Shown: piece after piece, positions 34,506 to 46,800 of the stretch
Layout of the letters: every line of letters begins with the position of its first letter
Position numbering within the stretch: position 1 is the stretch's first letter
Source of the DNA: Cliona cf. orientalis
Lineage: Eukaryota; Porifera; Demospongiae; Clionaida; Clionaidae
Length of the DNA: 64,000 nt
Assembly (NCBI GenBank): GCA_963930775.1
Contig: OZ005689.1
Coordinates: forward strand, 29,837,079 to 29,901,078
Direction of reading: 5' to 3'
Notes under the pieces: generated by a model
Told to the model about the DNA's origin: nothing
What the model saw: the letters and a program-made list of their open reading frames with translations, nothing else
Databases searched by the model: none
Made by a program: the position numbers and the translations under genes

Positions 34506-35357
34506 ATGGCTAACTCGATCCCAATCGCAACCCCGGAGCAATTCGACTTCAGGAAACCGGACGAGTGGCCCAGATGGAAGCGCCGATTCCAACAGTTCTT
34601 GAGCGCCTCCGGATTGGACAAGGAAAGCGATGAGAGGAAGGCGAGTACGCTTCTCTACTGCCTTGGTCCTGAGGCCGACGACGTGCTGACCTTAACCAAT
34701 ATAGAGGACGCAGACCGGAAGAAATACTCGAAAGTAATCGAGAAATTCGACGCACACTTCAAGGTTCGGAGCAACGTGATATTCAAACGTGCTCAATTTA
34801 ACAAGCGAGACCAATTGGAGAGCGAATCAGCTGAAGAGTACATAACGGCTTTGTACAGCTTGATCGAGACGTGTGACTATGGTGCCATGAAGGACGAAAT
34901 GCTAAGAGATCGACTCGTTGTTGGCATTCGCGACGCAAAGGTGTCGGAAACTCTCCAGATGTACGCCGATCTGACCCTTGATAAAGCTAAAAAGGTCATT
35001 CGCCAAAAAGAAGCCGTGAAGGAGCAGACCCAGCAGCTGCACACAGCAGACCACAAGAGCCTGGAAGAGGTCAGGAACTCTAGACCACGCTGGAGTAAGA
35101 ATGCTCATAATCGCAACACGCATCGTACACGCAGAGATGCCAAAGATAAGAAGGGCACTACAAAAGGGCAAACAAGCCACAACTGCACCAGGTGTGGACA
35201 AACAAAACACAAACCTGGAGACAGATGTCCAGCCAAGGAAGCAACCTGTAGGAAATGTAACAGGAAAGGTCACTATGCTGTAGTATACTTCTCAAAAACA
35301 GTTGCAGCATCAGCACACGAAGTGAAACGGAAGACTCCGCATTTCTGGGAGCACTGA
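34506..35357 (+). CDS. gag: Gypsy gag polyprotein
   Basis: Start chosen at MANSIPIATPEQFDFRKP (34506), the first Met after the primer-binding site; the longer open frame begins inside the LTR. The 283-residue product has a capsid-like region (WPRWKRRFQQFLSASG, YCLGPEADDVL, VVGIRDAKVSETL) and a basic tail with two zinc knuckles. The first is CTRCGQ..H..C. The second is CRKCNRKGHYAVVY, where the last Cys is Tyr. Gag would package the RNA into particles. The lost knuckle Cys hints at decay. The stop at 35355-35357 falls before the protease, so a frameshift or readthrough would be needed for pol. Confidence 0.85.
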   Translation: MANSIPIATPEQFDFRKPDEWPRWKRRFQQFLSASGLDKESDERKASTLLYCLGPEADDVLTLTNIEDADRKKYSKVIEKFDAHFKVRSNVIFKRAQFNKRDQLESESAEEYITALYSLIETCDYGAMKDEMLRDRLVVGIRDAKVSETLQMYADLTLDKAKKVIRQKEAVKEQTQQLHTADHKSLEEVRNSRPRWSKNAHNRNTHRTRRDAKDKKGTTKGQTSHNCTRCGQTKHKPGDRCPAKEATCRKCNRKGHYAVVYFSKTVAASAHEVKRKTPHFWEH

Positions 35358-35360
35358 CTG

Positions 35361-38216
35361 GAAACGGAGACACCAGTTGGACTAGTACACTGAAAATAGC
35401 TGGGACGAGAATCCAGTTTAAACTAGATACTGGGGCAGAGGTGACCGCGATCTCGGAGACAACCTACCCTACCACAAACTGGACAAAATTCCACTCCAGA
35501 AGGCAACCAGATCTCTCCAGGGACCAGCAGGCAAATCGCTAAACGTGCTCGGACAGTTCACGAGAAGGGTCTCACGTGCAAAGAGATCTAGTAATGAAGT
35601 CATTTTCGTAGTGCGAGGACTAAAAAACAACCTCCTTGGACTTCCTGCCATCAAGAATCTACACCTCATCAAGAAAGTCGACTCGACGACCACCACAACA
35701 ACGACAATCCGAGAACGATTCGCAAAAGTGTTCGAAGGACTCGGCACACTGGGAGACGAGCATAAAATTCAGCTTAAAAATGACGCAGTCCCGTATTCGT
35801 TGTGCACTCCTAGAAATGTACCTCTACCTCTACGGGACAAAGTGCGAGAGGAGCTGGAGCGAATGGAGTCGATGGGCGTGATCTCCAAGGTGGACACACC
35901 CACTCCCTGGTGTGCTGGTATGGTGGTGGTGCCAAAGAAATCAGGTGATGTAAGAATTTGTGTAGATTTAAAACCGCTAAATGAGAGTGTCTTGAGAGAA
36001 GTGCATCCCATACCATCAGTTGATGAGACTCTAGGCAAACTAGCCGGGGCCACGGTATTTAGTAAACTTGACGCAAACAGTGGGTTTTGGCAAATCCCCT
36101 TGTCTGAAGATTCCCGCCTACTGACGACGTTTATAACACCCTTTGGGAGATTTTGTTTCAATAAGTTGCCATTTGGTATATCTAGCGCTCCCGAGTTGTT
36201 TCAAAAGCGTATGAGCAAGCTACTTGAGGGCCTAGAGGGTGTTGTATGTCACATGGATGACGTACTGGTGGTAGGGAATGACCAAGAGCAGCATGATACG
36301 AGATTAGTTGAAGTATTCAAGCGAATCGAAGCAGCAGAACTGACTCTGAATGCTGCTAAGTGCGAGCTGAGCAAACAAAGTGTCAAATTCCTCGGACATT
36401 GCATCAGCAAAGAAGGGGTCCGAGCAGACCCTGACAAAACTGCCGCTATATGCAGAATGGAACCCCCTAATTCAGTTGCAGATCTGAGAAGATTTATGGG
36501 GATGGTCAACCAGATGGGCAAATTTTCCCCCAATATAGCCGAGATCGGTAAACCACTACGCGAGCTTCTGAGTACGAAGAGAGCATGGCTGTGGGGCCCA
36601 GAGCAAGAACGAGCCTTTAACGAGCTAAAATTGGAGCTAACACGTCCGACAGTGTTGGCTTTGTACGATCCAACAGCCAAGTCTAAAGTATCCGCAGACG
36701 CTTCGTCCTTTGGATTGGGAGCGGTTTTGCTGCAGGAGAACAGCAGATGTGAATGGAGACCTGTAGCTTACGCTTCGCGTTCCCTCTCGGAAACAGAGAG
36801 ACGCTATGCGCAAATTGAAAAAGAAGCGCTAGCGGTGACCTGGAGCTGTGAAAAGTTTTCGGATTATATCCTCGGAAGCAGGTTCGAAATTGAGACAGAC
36901 CATAAGCCATTGGTACCCATATTGAGCAGCAAGCATCTGAACGACTTACCTAGAGTACTCAGATTCAGACTGAGAATGGCCAAGTTTGATTACAGTATCA
37001 GCCATGTACCTGGGAAGCTACTTTACACCGCAGATGCCCTCTCGAGGGATCCAGCCCCAGAGCAGGAGCCGACTACTCTACAGACGGAGGTGGAGACGTT
37101 TGTAAAGACTCTTCCAGCTTCAGAGCAACGGCTGGAGGCATATCGTCAAGCACAAGAGCAAGATGAAGAGTGCACGCAGGTGAAAGAGTACTGCAAGATG
37201 GGCTGGCCGAAGAAGCAGCTCATACCTCCTAACCTTACTCCTTATTGGAAGGCACGAGATAGCCTGACGATTTGTAATGATTAACTGCTCTATAACTCAC
37301 GTATAGTTGTTCCCAAGTCGATGCAGCAAGAGATGCTGTGCAAGATTCACTCTGGTCATTTGGGAATAGAAAAGTGTAAGAAACGCACTGCCACATCGGT
37401 GTGGTGGCCGGGAGTGATGCAACAGATTTCTCAACTTGTGCAGAACTGTGGGGTTTGTGCGAAACAGAGCAGACCGGGAAAGGAACCGCTGATGACGTCC
37501 GACTTACCCAAGTATCCCTGGCAGGTTTCGAACTAAACAGGTTGAACTATCTACTAGTAGTAGACTATTTCTCTAGGTACCCTGAAGTAATCCAGTTGAC
37601 ATCTACCACATCCGCAAGTGTCATATCTGCTTTGAAGTCAGTGTTCGCGCGACATGGAATTCCCGAGATTGTGAGAAGCGACAATGGGCCTCAATATTCA
37701 TCCTCAGAGTTTGGAAGCTTTGCAAGCTCATACGGGTTTCAACACCTCACAAGCAGCCCAAGATTCCCACAGAGCAATGGGCAAGCTGAAAGATCGGTTC
37801 AAACAGTCAAGAACTTACTAAAGAAATCAGACGACCCATATACATCTCTATTGAGTTACCGAGCTACCCCGTTGTCCTGGTATGAGCTGAGTCCAGCAGA
37901 ATTGAGCATGGGGAGAAGACTTCGAACGTCAGTCCCTCAAACTGATAAGATGCTCATTCCGCAATGGCCCTATCTGAAAAGCTTCAGAGAATTGGATAAA
38001 CAACAAAAACAGAAGCAGAAAGAGAACTTTGATTTGAGACACCGTGCGAAAGAGCTTCAGCCGATACCGAACGATACTGAAGTATGGATCACAACCGAAA
38101 GTAGTTTCACCCGCAAGTCGACCACAATCGTATGTAGTAGAGACACAATCTGGACATATCGAACGCAATCACAGCCAGTTGACTGTCGTACTGAGAGAGA
38201 ACTCGGGAGACTCTGA
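35361..38216 (+). pseudogene. pol: Gypsy pol: protease, RT, RNase H, integrase (broken)
   Basis: The aspartic protease motif LDTGAEVTAIS lies near 35423, but its frame breaks before the main open frame at 35545-37284. That frame holds reverse transcriptase (VPKKSGDVRICVDLKPLN, PFGRFCFNKLPFGIS, and the catalytic box as HMDDVLV) and RNase H (VSADASSFGLGAVLL, ETDHKPLVPI). A single TAA at 37282-37284 then interrupts it. Integrase follows with a zinc module (HSGHLGIEKCK, CGVCAK) and D, D, E positions in VVDYFSRYPE, RSDNGPQY and NGQAERS. A frame change with a probable small deletion falls near 37530. The copy is not autonomous. Confidence 0.92.
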
Positions 38217-38327
38217 AACTCCTCAAGTGAATCAGCAGCCAGCAGTTGAAACTGAAACTCCACGCAGAATGACAAGATCGAGAACTGGCGCTGCTGTCAA
38301 TCCTCCTAATCGACTTTAAGGGGGAGA

Positions 38328-38513
38328 TGTGACATATGCTAGAATGCATTGTACTTGTAATAATGATTATGTCATATCCTGTGATGTATTATGATGTATG
38401 CTTGTATTGTTGTATTTGTGTCTGTATATAAAGTGTATGCACGTATGTATTTGTTCAGTCTATCATCCTCTCTATAATAATATCCTTGTCAATACTAAAC
38501 GCCAATCACCACA
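38328..38513 (+). repeat. Gypsy 3' LTR
   Basis: 186 bp, the match of the 5' LTR. It is preceded by the polypurine tract AAGGGGGAGA and followed by the target duplication CATAA. Confidence 0.95.
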
Positions 38514-41398
38514 CATAATACAATGTAAAATAATTTGGTGTGGAATATAATACTTTCTTCTTTTTAATTTTCTCTCCATGATAACTAGAGACATGCAGGG
38601 CCGGCCCTGGCCGGCCTGTTTGTGGTGAGCCTGAGCTGACCGTAACTGAGACCGAAAAGTCATAGATTATGAAGACCATGCATGTTAATAGCTGGCAAGA
38701 CAGCCTCATACGTAGCTGCCTCGGTTTACACTCTTCATTCTTGCTATAGCTATACTGTCTAAAAGCACGAGTGTGAATTTGTAATTCGCTAAATTAGAAT
38801 GGCGTACATGTATATACGGCCTATAGCCCAGGCATGTGCATGAGAATGTGGAGTAGAATATTTCGCGTTTTGTACATAGAGCTACCTGGGTATATGACCT
38901 AATATTATTAACAATAATATTATATTTCCTTTTGTCAGCCCCAACAGATTTCTGCTAAGGCAGTCACACCTCAGGATATATTTTCTACCACTAGAGAGGT
39001 ACGTATGTACTTTAATTTTGTACATAGTTCGTGTTATACTTGGCAACTTACTCAGTTGGTGACTTCACATAGTTCATCAGCAGACTCCGAGGACAGTGAA
39101 GAGGAACAAAGCTACATCACTAAACAAGTAACTATTAACTACATGTGTAAGGATTATTAATTAGTGCTTGCATATATAGAATTATATTATCAGGGTTGCT
39201 TTGCTCTTCAAGTTGCAGTACCTACATTAAAAAGTATGGCAAGTACAACTGTGATTCAATTCCATTATAATATATACTTGTAGGATATTTCATCATTGCC
39301 TTCAGACGAGGAAGGAGATGAAGTCATTGAGAAGAGTAGCCAACTGCATGAGAAAATGGTATGTGAAACACATTTTAATTTAAATGCACATTACGCCACA
39401 CTATTATATTATGCATTATTTCATGATTATAGAGCGATGTCCTATCGAGGAGGACCACTACGACTTCTAAAGATGACTTTGAGGGTAATCACAAGCAGGT
39501 ATGTTTAGAACAGTCGATATGCATCATACAAGGAGAGAGCTCCCTTCACTCACTCACTCCTTATCCTGCACATGCTGCATCCTGCATCATGCAGTGCATA
39601 CATACATACGACATACATGCTGCAGCATTCGCGCACGTGATAGTACAGTATAGTGCACCGCATGAATAACAGTATAGGTAATGTGGATATCTATCTATGT
39701 CAGCACGTCTTTCTTTAACTAGAGTGAACCAAAACGGCTCAAATTGGATCCAGATGCTACTGTTGTGAACACATGGACTAGGGTGGCATCAAAGAAAAAA
39801 AAGGAGGCACAACTTCCCATGCCATTTGATTTGCCCCTCAACTTTCAGCCCTATATTCAGGCTGGACTTGATGAAGAAATCTTACTGGGAAGGCACGAGC
39901 AAAATTTATAACTAGCATTGCTGAGGCAATTTATCGCTTCATGAGCTACCCGACCAAGGAAGAGTACGAACATGTGGCAAACCAGGTTGTAAAGAAGTGG
40001 GGATTTATGGAAACCAAAACTGGTCATGTAAGTTTGATATGGACCCTTAATTTACAAATACTCAAACTTATTGTGTATGCTTTCATGTTACTTAACTACA
40101 GGGGTACCTTGTAGAAGCATTAAAAGAACGTATGGCATACCTGCGAAAACCTGATGGTGAGAAACGAGGGAAAGGGAAAGCTACTCCGACACCTTCCAAA
40201 CCAGCTCCTCCCCTGATGCCATCATCTCCTGTAGTGCTGGAGCCTCCTGGTGAAGACAGAGCCTCACACGAACGGCATTTGAAATGCTTAAAGCACGAGT
40301 GCAGGATGGTTCATCCCAATAAGCAGGTATATACATATATCACATGCAGGCTTCCAGGGAGGAATATAGTTACAAATAAATTAGGAGCTCATATAAACCA
40401 AGCTCTCTTTTCTGCCCCCCTCCCCCCTTATGGAATTACGATGAGTATTAATTTTCTCATAATTATTTTGATTATTTGGTAACTCAGGATTTAATGAAGA
40501 GGACCTTTGCATTCCGGCGTCAGGACCTCCTGGAGGGTACCATTACTACCGAGGATATGTTTTCTATCTATCCTCCACTCAAATATCGTGACGAAGTATG
40601 TTACTTTAATGGTTCAGGGCCCCAATATACATAGTAAATTAAGGCACCTAGCATTTTTGTGGGAATAACATTTCAATGTATATGTAATGCTACTATCAAC
40701 GCAGCCAATTGCCAACCCATTGTACCTTAAATTTGGGGATAACAATAGATTTTTCCGTTTTATAATAATATAGTTGTTAATGTTGTACATATATGTCTGC
40801 AGATCATCTGTGAATTTAATCGAATCATGGGGAAAGATATTGCCATTGAAATTAATGAGAAATGGCCAGAGTTGGGTCAGCAAATCATAAAATTGGCCAA
40901 AAAGGAATTGGACAACCATTTGATTCAGGACTTCCTGAAGGATCTACCCGAAGAGTTACCTGAAGGTGGGTTCTGGCATGTGGATGCACCTAAAATATGC
41001 ATATGTACAGAGTACATAGTCAGAACTATTTTAGCAGGAATTAAATTTGGAAAATTGGCCTCGATAATGTCATGAGGAGTCTATAGGACCTGTTGATACA
41101 TCATAACTAATTAATTTTGATTCCTTGCCAAATTTTCAGGCCTTCACAAGTATGCTGTATATTATTTAATCACCTTATACTGCAGATGGAGAGAGTGTTC
41201 TTGCTATGTGTCTCCTGTACTATTTACTACCAGATACACGAGTAAAACCTGACCATACACGTGTGCTGACACTAATAGAGGTAAATTTGTAGTGACTATA
41301 GCTCTCAAGAGCACATAATTAATTTTATACACTCCATGCTCTGTGTTTGCATCTATATAAGGCATAGGAAGGTATTGAAGGTTGGGGGGGGGGGTGTT

Positions 41399-41819
41399 AT
41401 GACGCAAATGCGATCTATCAACACTTAGAAAAATTCAACAGGGAAAAAAAAATCAAAGTGTACGGCAACATTTGAACCCGCTCCCATATATAAAAGCCCA
41501 ACCACTCGGCCACCACCGTTGTTGCTGCTGGCAGCCGTTATTTCAACTATTTTATAGATAAACCCTACACAACCCAGCCCCTCCCACACTAACCCTGCTA
41601 ACCATTGACAACCCAGCCCCTCCAGTCCACGTATACGCAAACCCTAGAGACTAATCCTGCTAACCATTCGCAACCCATCCCCAGACCTCCCAGCCCCTCC
41701 CACACTAACCCTGCTAACCATTCACAACCCATCCCCTGACCTCCCAGCCCCTCCCATCCATATCGTCCAGTGATCGCGGCGGCGTATCGCGAACGGGTCG
41801 GGATCGCATTTGCATCGTT
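41399..41819 (-). mobile_element. second SINE-like tRNA-headed copy
   Basis: Reverse copy of 33704-34027. The A-box-like TGGCCGAGTGG (complement of about 41502-41512) and B-box-like GGGTTCAAATG lie at matching distance. The ends read ATGACGCAAATGCGATC and, as complement, CGATGCAAATGCGATC. The CAGCCCCTCCCACACTAACC block is repeated three times, which makes it longer than the other copy. A G run of about 23 bases follows at 41821-41843. It lies in the last intron of the SAM gene. Confidence 0.7.
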
Positions 41820-42052
41820 GCGGGGGGGGGGGGGGGGGGGGGGTATGATCTGGTATGTGTCTTCCCCCACCCACCCTCCCAAAATGATATTGATTATAAC
41901 TTGTATTTTGTACTAAATGCTCAGTATGATACCCGTGTTGCCAAGGTGTAAGTGATCATGCATATTATATTGACGAGACGGGTTAAGAGCAACTAAATAA
42001 TTGTAAGCCTTAATTGGGATGCATTTGACGATGTATCAGATTCTCATGCAAC

Positions 42053-42513
42053 TACCGTATAGCGGGAAACTTTCGTTGGTGCTAATTTTTGTATGATTGA
42101 CCAAAACACCCTTAGAATAAATTTTTGTATTTTTTATTTCACATGCTTGCTGCGGGAGATTGCGCGCATGCGCAGCTGATAGCGCTCGCACTTACATGCA
42201 GCATATTATGGTAATGCTAGCATCACTGGCTTCCTTGATCGTATTAAATCAATGCCGATAGCGGTCCACTGGGATCAGAAAGGTCACTCCGTTTCGACGC
42301 CTTGGTAAAGAACCGATAAAGAGACATCGTTCAGTGAGGTAGCCTTGCATTTAGCACCTGCTGCTAGCGACCGCGTGCGGCCGTGGTAGGCTTATAGGTC
42401 AAAGGTCATGTGCGCAAGGTTCAAATTTTCACAGTTCTTATTTTCGTATAAGGGATGGAGCATACGAAATATACAAAAATTAGCACCATACGAAAATTTC
42501 CCGCTATACGGTA
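42053..42513. mobile_element. MITE, AATTTTCGTGG family
   Basis: The left end is TACCGTATAGCGGGAAACTT and the right end, read as complement, is TACCGTATAGCGGGAAATTT. Both lead into TTCGT-containing words and AATTAGCACC or its complement. It lies in the last intron of the SAM gene. Confidence 0.88.
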
Positions 42514-43139
42514 TTACATGCAATGCATTCATTCTTGCAATCAGATTACATTAATGTAATAGCTACTGTGGTAGATGTGGGCTGGTGTTGCTACAGTTAA
42601 ATTTTTTTATGATTAGCTATGTTTACCACTAGTCGGTATTGCACATGCAGGAGGGAGATAGTATCAAAGATGCAGTCCAAGGAGTACCAACAGCTCAGCC
42701 CTGTATTGTTGTGAGGGGAACATTGGATGCAATTAAGGAAGCAATCCTGGTGGTGGAAAAGAAGACCATTACCACTCTCCAATCGAAAGAATTGCCGTTG
42801 ATCCTACTAGGTGCCTTTTATGCATACAACATGCATTACACAGAAGGATGCAAGAATTTATACAGCTTCTTTGAAGTTGCCTTTCTGGATCACAAGAAGC
42901 CGACTAAGAAGACCAGACTATCCGCAATAGTTGCTAAGCTTAGCAACTGTTAAATGTATGCAACTGCTATTATTATGGAGGTATAATAGAAGTTATTATA
43001 ACCATTTCTCTCTCATGGAGCTGGCTTGTACTGTAACACTATTATTATGACATTGTCGTTATTATTGTGCATAACAATTTTATTATTGCAATTTTATTGA
43101 ACGAACAAGTGATGTCACTATACAGTAATTTATACGATG

Positions 43140-43299
43140 TAGATGACGTGAACATATCACTAATAAAACTTGGTGAACATCACTAATAAAAAGTAGTGAT
43201 CATAAAAGGTGACCCTTCACCTCTCAATTTTCGGTGAATATTGTGGCAAGATTTTCACTAATCTTTTTTGGTGACGTTCACCATCTCGTTTTTACAGTG
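43140..43299 (-). repeat. right subterminal repeat array
   Basis: Repeats of GTGAACATCACTAATAAA, GGTGACCCTTCACC, TTTTCACTAATC and GGTGACGTTCACCA precede the TTTTTACAGTG end. The motifs share the GTGA..TCAC core with the left array at 15950-16270. Confidence 0.85.
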
Positions 43300-43302
43300 T
43301 AG

Positions 43303-43680
43303 TGGTTGAGAAGAGGTAAGAATGCCGTTAGAGGTTGGTTTGGACATCTGTAGACGGCCATAATACACATCCTGCAGCCAGAATGAGTAGAAGTTGCCAC
43401 GATGCTCACTACCTCCAGCTGAGGTGGATGTTGGAGGTTGATTCTGATAGGTTGTAGTGACCTTGAACATAGTATCATTATCCCACCCTTTGCTAAATCT
43501 TCACTGTTTGTCTGCAGACGGTCCAACCTGAAAACCTGACATTCATCTTGTATAGGCAGATAGTTATGCTCAACATGTTGATGAGGTTTAAGGAATGTTT
43601 CAGTGAAGCACATGATGTTGGTTTGCCTCATAGCTTGGTCTGTGACGATGTCTCCACTTAGCCAAATATGAGTGTATTAT
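43303..43680 (-). pseudogene. Helitron AP-endonuclease, N-terminal half
   Basis: The minus frame reads MCFTETFLKPHQHVEHNYLP, GGIMILCSRSLQPI and CIMAVYRCPNQPL, then LLNHY at the insertion point. ICFTET-type and VYR(C)P motifs are typical of AP endonucleases in Helitrons and non-LTR elements. Upstream, NNWMKIGHLN in a neighbouring frame joins it to the helicase tail. The C-terminal half is at 15689-15947. The apparent read-through into KTRW belongs to the transposon end, not the enzyme. Confidence 0.83.
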
Positions 43681-43800
43681 TTAGATGACCAATTTTCATC
43701 CAGTTGTTGCTAGGCAGACTCGGTACATTTGGTACTGGTTCACTGAGGAGGCTTTGGTTGGACAATCGCTTCATTTCGCTTATAACATCCACACTGACTT

Positions 43801-46800
43801 TTATGTTGCGAGGCTTGAAGTTTTGATGAATAGTCCTTCAAGTGTCTTGACACAGCTGAAAGCAACGTATGCCTGGCCTGCATCAAACACTTTGCCTACC
43901 ATATCAACCACAATCTGATCCATTATCAACCCTTGAACTTTATGAATGGTTGTGGCCCAGGCTAGCACGAGTGGGAATTGTCTTCTACTTACTTCAGCAG
44001 CTTCGTTTTTCCCAATGCAAAACACTGCCTCATGTCGGCTGATTGGTACAGCTTCTGGATGTTGGCTACGATAATGGCTTTGTGCAATTGCCTTGGCACC
44101 AACTCGAGAATGATCAAATATGACAAGTACCAAGGTCACTTCACTACCAGTTTTGATGATGGCTTGAACTGTTCCTCTTGCGCCATTCACCAATCCATCT
44201 GAGACATCAACGTTGACTGTTAGCATCACTTTGGCACCAACAGCAAGACGTAGTTCACCAACTAGTCCACCTGTCTTAGCTTTGCTTTCTGGCATACTCA
44301 AGTTAAGGAGTTGGGTATGCTTGTCCTTATCCTTGTCAATGGATTTGATGACCTCATGCTCTCTTTCTGGAGCAAGCTCTTCAAGCTTCAACTGGTTTTT
44401 GTTCATCCACATGATGATTGCGAGGATAGGCATGTAGTGCATCGTGAGGGTAGTTTGGATGACTATCTGATGGTTCTTGATTCTAGTACTTTGATGTCCT
44501 CATCAGTGCAGGTGGCAGTGCGTACTCGACACAAAAGTTGTGCAAACTGGCTATCCCCTCTTTGTCTCATGATCTCATCTAGCTCAATCATCTTGAACTC
44601 ATCTAACCAGAGGGAGCCAGACTTGTGGAGTCGAGCATAGGCATCACCAACCTGTGCAAACACATGTGGTTGTGCTACTGGTCGTAGTTGGTAAAGGTCA
44701 CCAACGGCAAGTATACTGATATTTCCAAAGGTTGTATCATCTCCTTTACCCTTCAGCTGTTGGAGTCGCTTGTAAATTTGCAACAGCATATTGGATCCAA
44801 CCATAGAGATCTCATCAATGATGAGCAGTTGCAGATTAGAAAGCTTTGTTCTGTGGGTGTTGAGCTTGTCTTGAGTGAGAGGCTGGATGGCAAATTTAGA
44901 CGTGCCAAGTAAAAGTGCAGAGTGCACTGTCATCCCTTGGATGTTGAAAGCTGCAACTCCAGTGGGTGCTGTGAGTAACACTGTAACATCCTCAGGTTCT
45001 ACTTGCCCGGAGAGGCGCAATAGTTTCACAGTGTCTCTGTGTATAAGGGAGATGATGTAACTCTTTCCTACTCCACCAGGACCACTGAGAAAGATTCTAT
45101 ATGGTTTGTGAAAGTTCACAGCTTGCCTCTGCTTGGTGTTTAGTCCTCTCATGAGCTCACGGTACTCGTCAGGTGGAATCAGCTCCCTGTTGGTTTCCAA
45201 GTCAAACCTCTGCAGCAAGGGGGCTGACTGCTGCTGAAAAAGTGCTGCATTGGCATCCAAATCTTCCTGTTCAATGCGTCTCATTTCCTCAGCTCCCTCT
45301 GCTTCAGCTTGTGCTTGTTATTCTGCTGCACCTGGAGCTACCTGGTCCCATGCATGCTGGGGTGGTCCATGCTCGGTCAGATCATCAATGGCTTCATCAA
45401 TCTCTGTGGCATTTTGAGTATACTTCTGTTCATTCTCCAAAATCTCATCCATCTCATCTTCAAAATGACTGCGGAAGTCCATATATCCACCCAGTAGGTC
45501 TGAGCTTTCATCCCTCCATGGAACATACAGCATTATCTTGGACCTGTATACTTTGCTCGGTTCTTTCTCCTGGTTGAATCGATGGAAGCGAATGATGGCT
45601 TCCCTCCTGCGCTTGTACATTCGTCCTAGATCACCCTGGAGTTTGATGCTTTCACATCTACCGCTGTTCCCATCCTCAGTTGTTGGCAATGCATCGGTGG
45701 TATCATCTTCTGTGAGTTCTTGTCCACTGCGAGTGGTGTAGTTGGCAGCAAACTCTGCAAGGCACATACCATTGAGCTGATGAGGTCTAGCAGCATATCT
45801 GTCTATCAGGCTGGTCTGATAAATATCTTTTGAGTCTTCATCCATGTGTTCAATCTGGTTGATGGGCTTTAACAGGGATACTCTGTCTTCCTTTGCAGCT
45901 GTGTTAATAAAAATAACCTAAATAAAAATATTCAGTTGCTTTAGTGGCAATGACAGAATTCTGTAGACTGCTTCTTGAGCACTGACTTCACGATGGTTGA
46001 GGAAGACTGATCCAAGACGCCTCAGCTGGGTTCTGATATCTTCGCTACCACTTTCTTTAGACACCTATTTCAGTAGTTCCCCCATGGATCGTTCACTTTT
46101 GAGCATGTATGCAGCAATGTACATCACACATGCATATGGATCTAGGATATACTGCAGATCCATGTTGGCTTTCCATACTCTGATGATGTCTGGCTTGTAG
46201 GTGTTGATCCATGACTCCGATCGTTTTCTCTGCATGACAACACTGTTTCCTGTGGAGCAAATCTTTAGTCCGCACAGGTACATGTCAGGTGTTACTTTTG
46301 CTTTCAGAAGGAGTTCATCCATGTGATGTCTTCAGGAGTGTCCTTGTCATCTAGAATTTACCGTACAGCAGCTAGGGCTTTCACTGCCTGCTCAGCTTGT
46401 TCTTCTGGATATGTGGCAGCAGTGGACTGGCGAGCAATTACTGTCTGTGGGCTTGGAGGACGAGGATAGTGGAATCGACACTTGCCATGTCTCCTACATG
46501 TGGGTGAATGGTGATGTTTCTGAACTTTGGAGACCAATTGAGCTAGCTCTTCATCATCTGGGATGTTGCATTTGACATACTGGTCAATGAAGCTGCACAC
46601 CTCTTCATCAGTGTTGATAATCAATTTGGGTGCATCCTTGATCCAGAGGATGGTGTGAGCATGAGGGGATCTCTTGCTTGAAATTCAATTCTGATAGCAT
46701 AGTCGACTAGCTCACCAACTGGATGAGCTGTGCTCTTTAGGAAGATCTGAAAAAAGGTGTTGAGACGATACTGGAAATGTCTGGCTGCAGTGACTGGATT

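Larger units (their letters stand above)
34298..38513 (+). mobile_element. Gypsy-type LTR retrotransposon, degraded
   Basis: Near-identical 186-bp LTRs lie at 34298-34483 and 38328-38513. Each starts TGTGACAT and ends CACCACA. The target duplication is CATAA (34293-34297 and 38514-38518). A TGG-starting primer-binding site follows the left LTR (TGGTGGCAGCGG), and a purine tract (AAGGGGGAGA) precedes the right one. The order is gag, protease, RT, RNase H, integrase, which is the Gypsy order. Close LTRs suggest a young insertion, yet pol has several breaks. It lies in the intron after SAM exon 2. Confidence 0.95.
33109..42953 (+). pseudogene. SAMD3-like SAM-domain transposon protein (broken)
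   Basis: Exon 1 (33109-33196) and exon 2 (34140-34267) together encode a SAM domain: LTLEKFSENTVRIFK, then ENEVDGEAFLLLNDAQIK and MVKAMGAQMKLIKKRDAL. A TAG at 33148-33150 sits where the family usually has Trp. Further exons follow with AG..GT borders near 38938, 39055, 39194, 39283, 39433, 39722-40028, 40102-40327, 40488-40594, 40801-40965, 41184-41280 and 42651-42953. The 39722 exon has a frameshift near 39885, after which IAEAIYRFMSYPTKEEYEHV reads on. The C-terminal exon (QGVPTAQPCIVVRGT, KELPLILLGAFYAYNMHYTE) matches the SAMD3-like proteins repeated in fish and cnidarian genomes. Introns hold the Gypsy, SINE-like and MITE insertions. Confidence 0.75.
15950..43299. mobile_element. 27.35-kb CACTG-ended transposon (CACTA-like), nested host
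   Basis: The left end starts CACTGTAAAAATGGTG (15950). The right end finishes TTTTTACAGTG (43299). TA flanks both sides (15948-15949 and 43300-43301), and both flanks are halves of one endonuclease reading frame. Just inside the ends are arrays of GTGA..TCAC motifs, the layout of CACTA/CMC-group elements with subterminal transposase-binding repeats. Two divergent genes occupy it: the C2H2/DILEG protein (minus) and the SAMD3-like protein (plus). Later insertions include the 12.49-kb minisatellite-TIR element, the Gypsy element, two SINE-like copies and MITEs. Without them the element is about 9-10 kb. Assignment to the CACTA group rests on ends and layout, not on a database match. Confidence 0.85.

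Noticed and set aside
41821..41843. Long G run as a possible quadruplex regulatory site
   Set aside because: Homopolymer length is unreliable in assemblies, and it abuts a repeat end.
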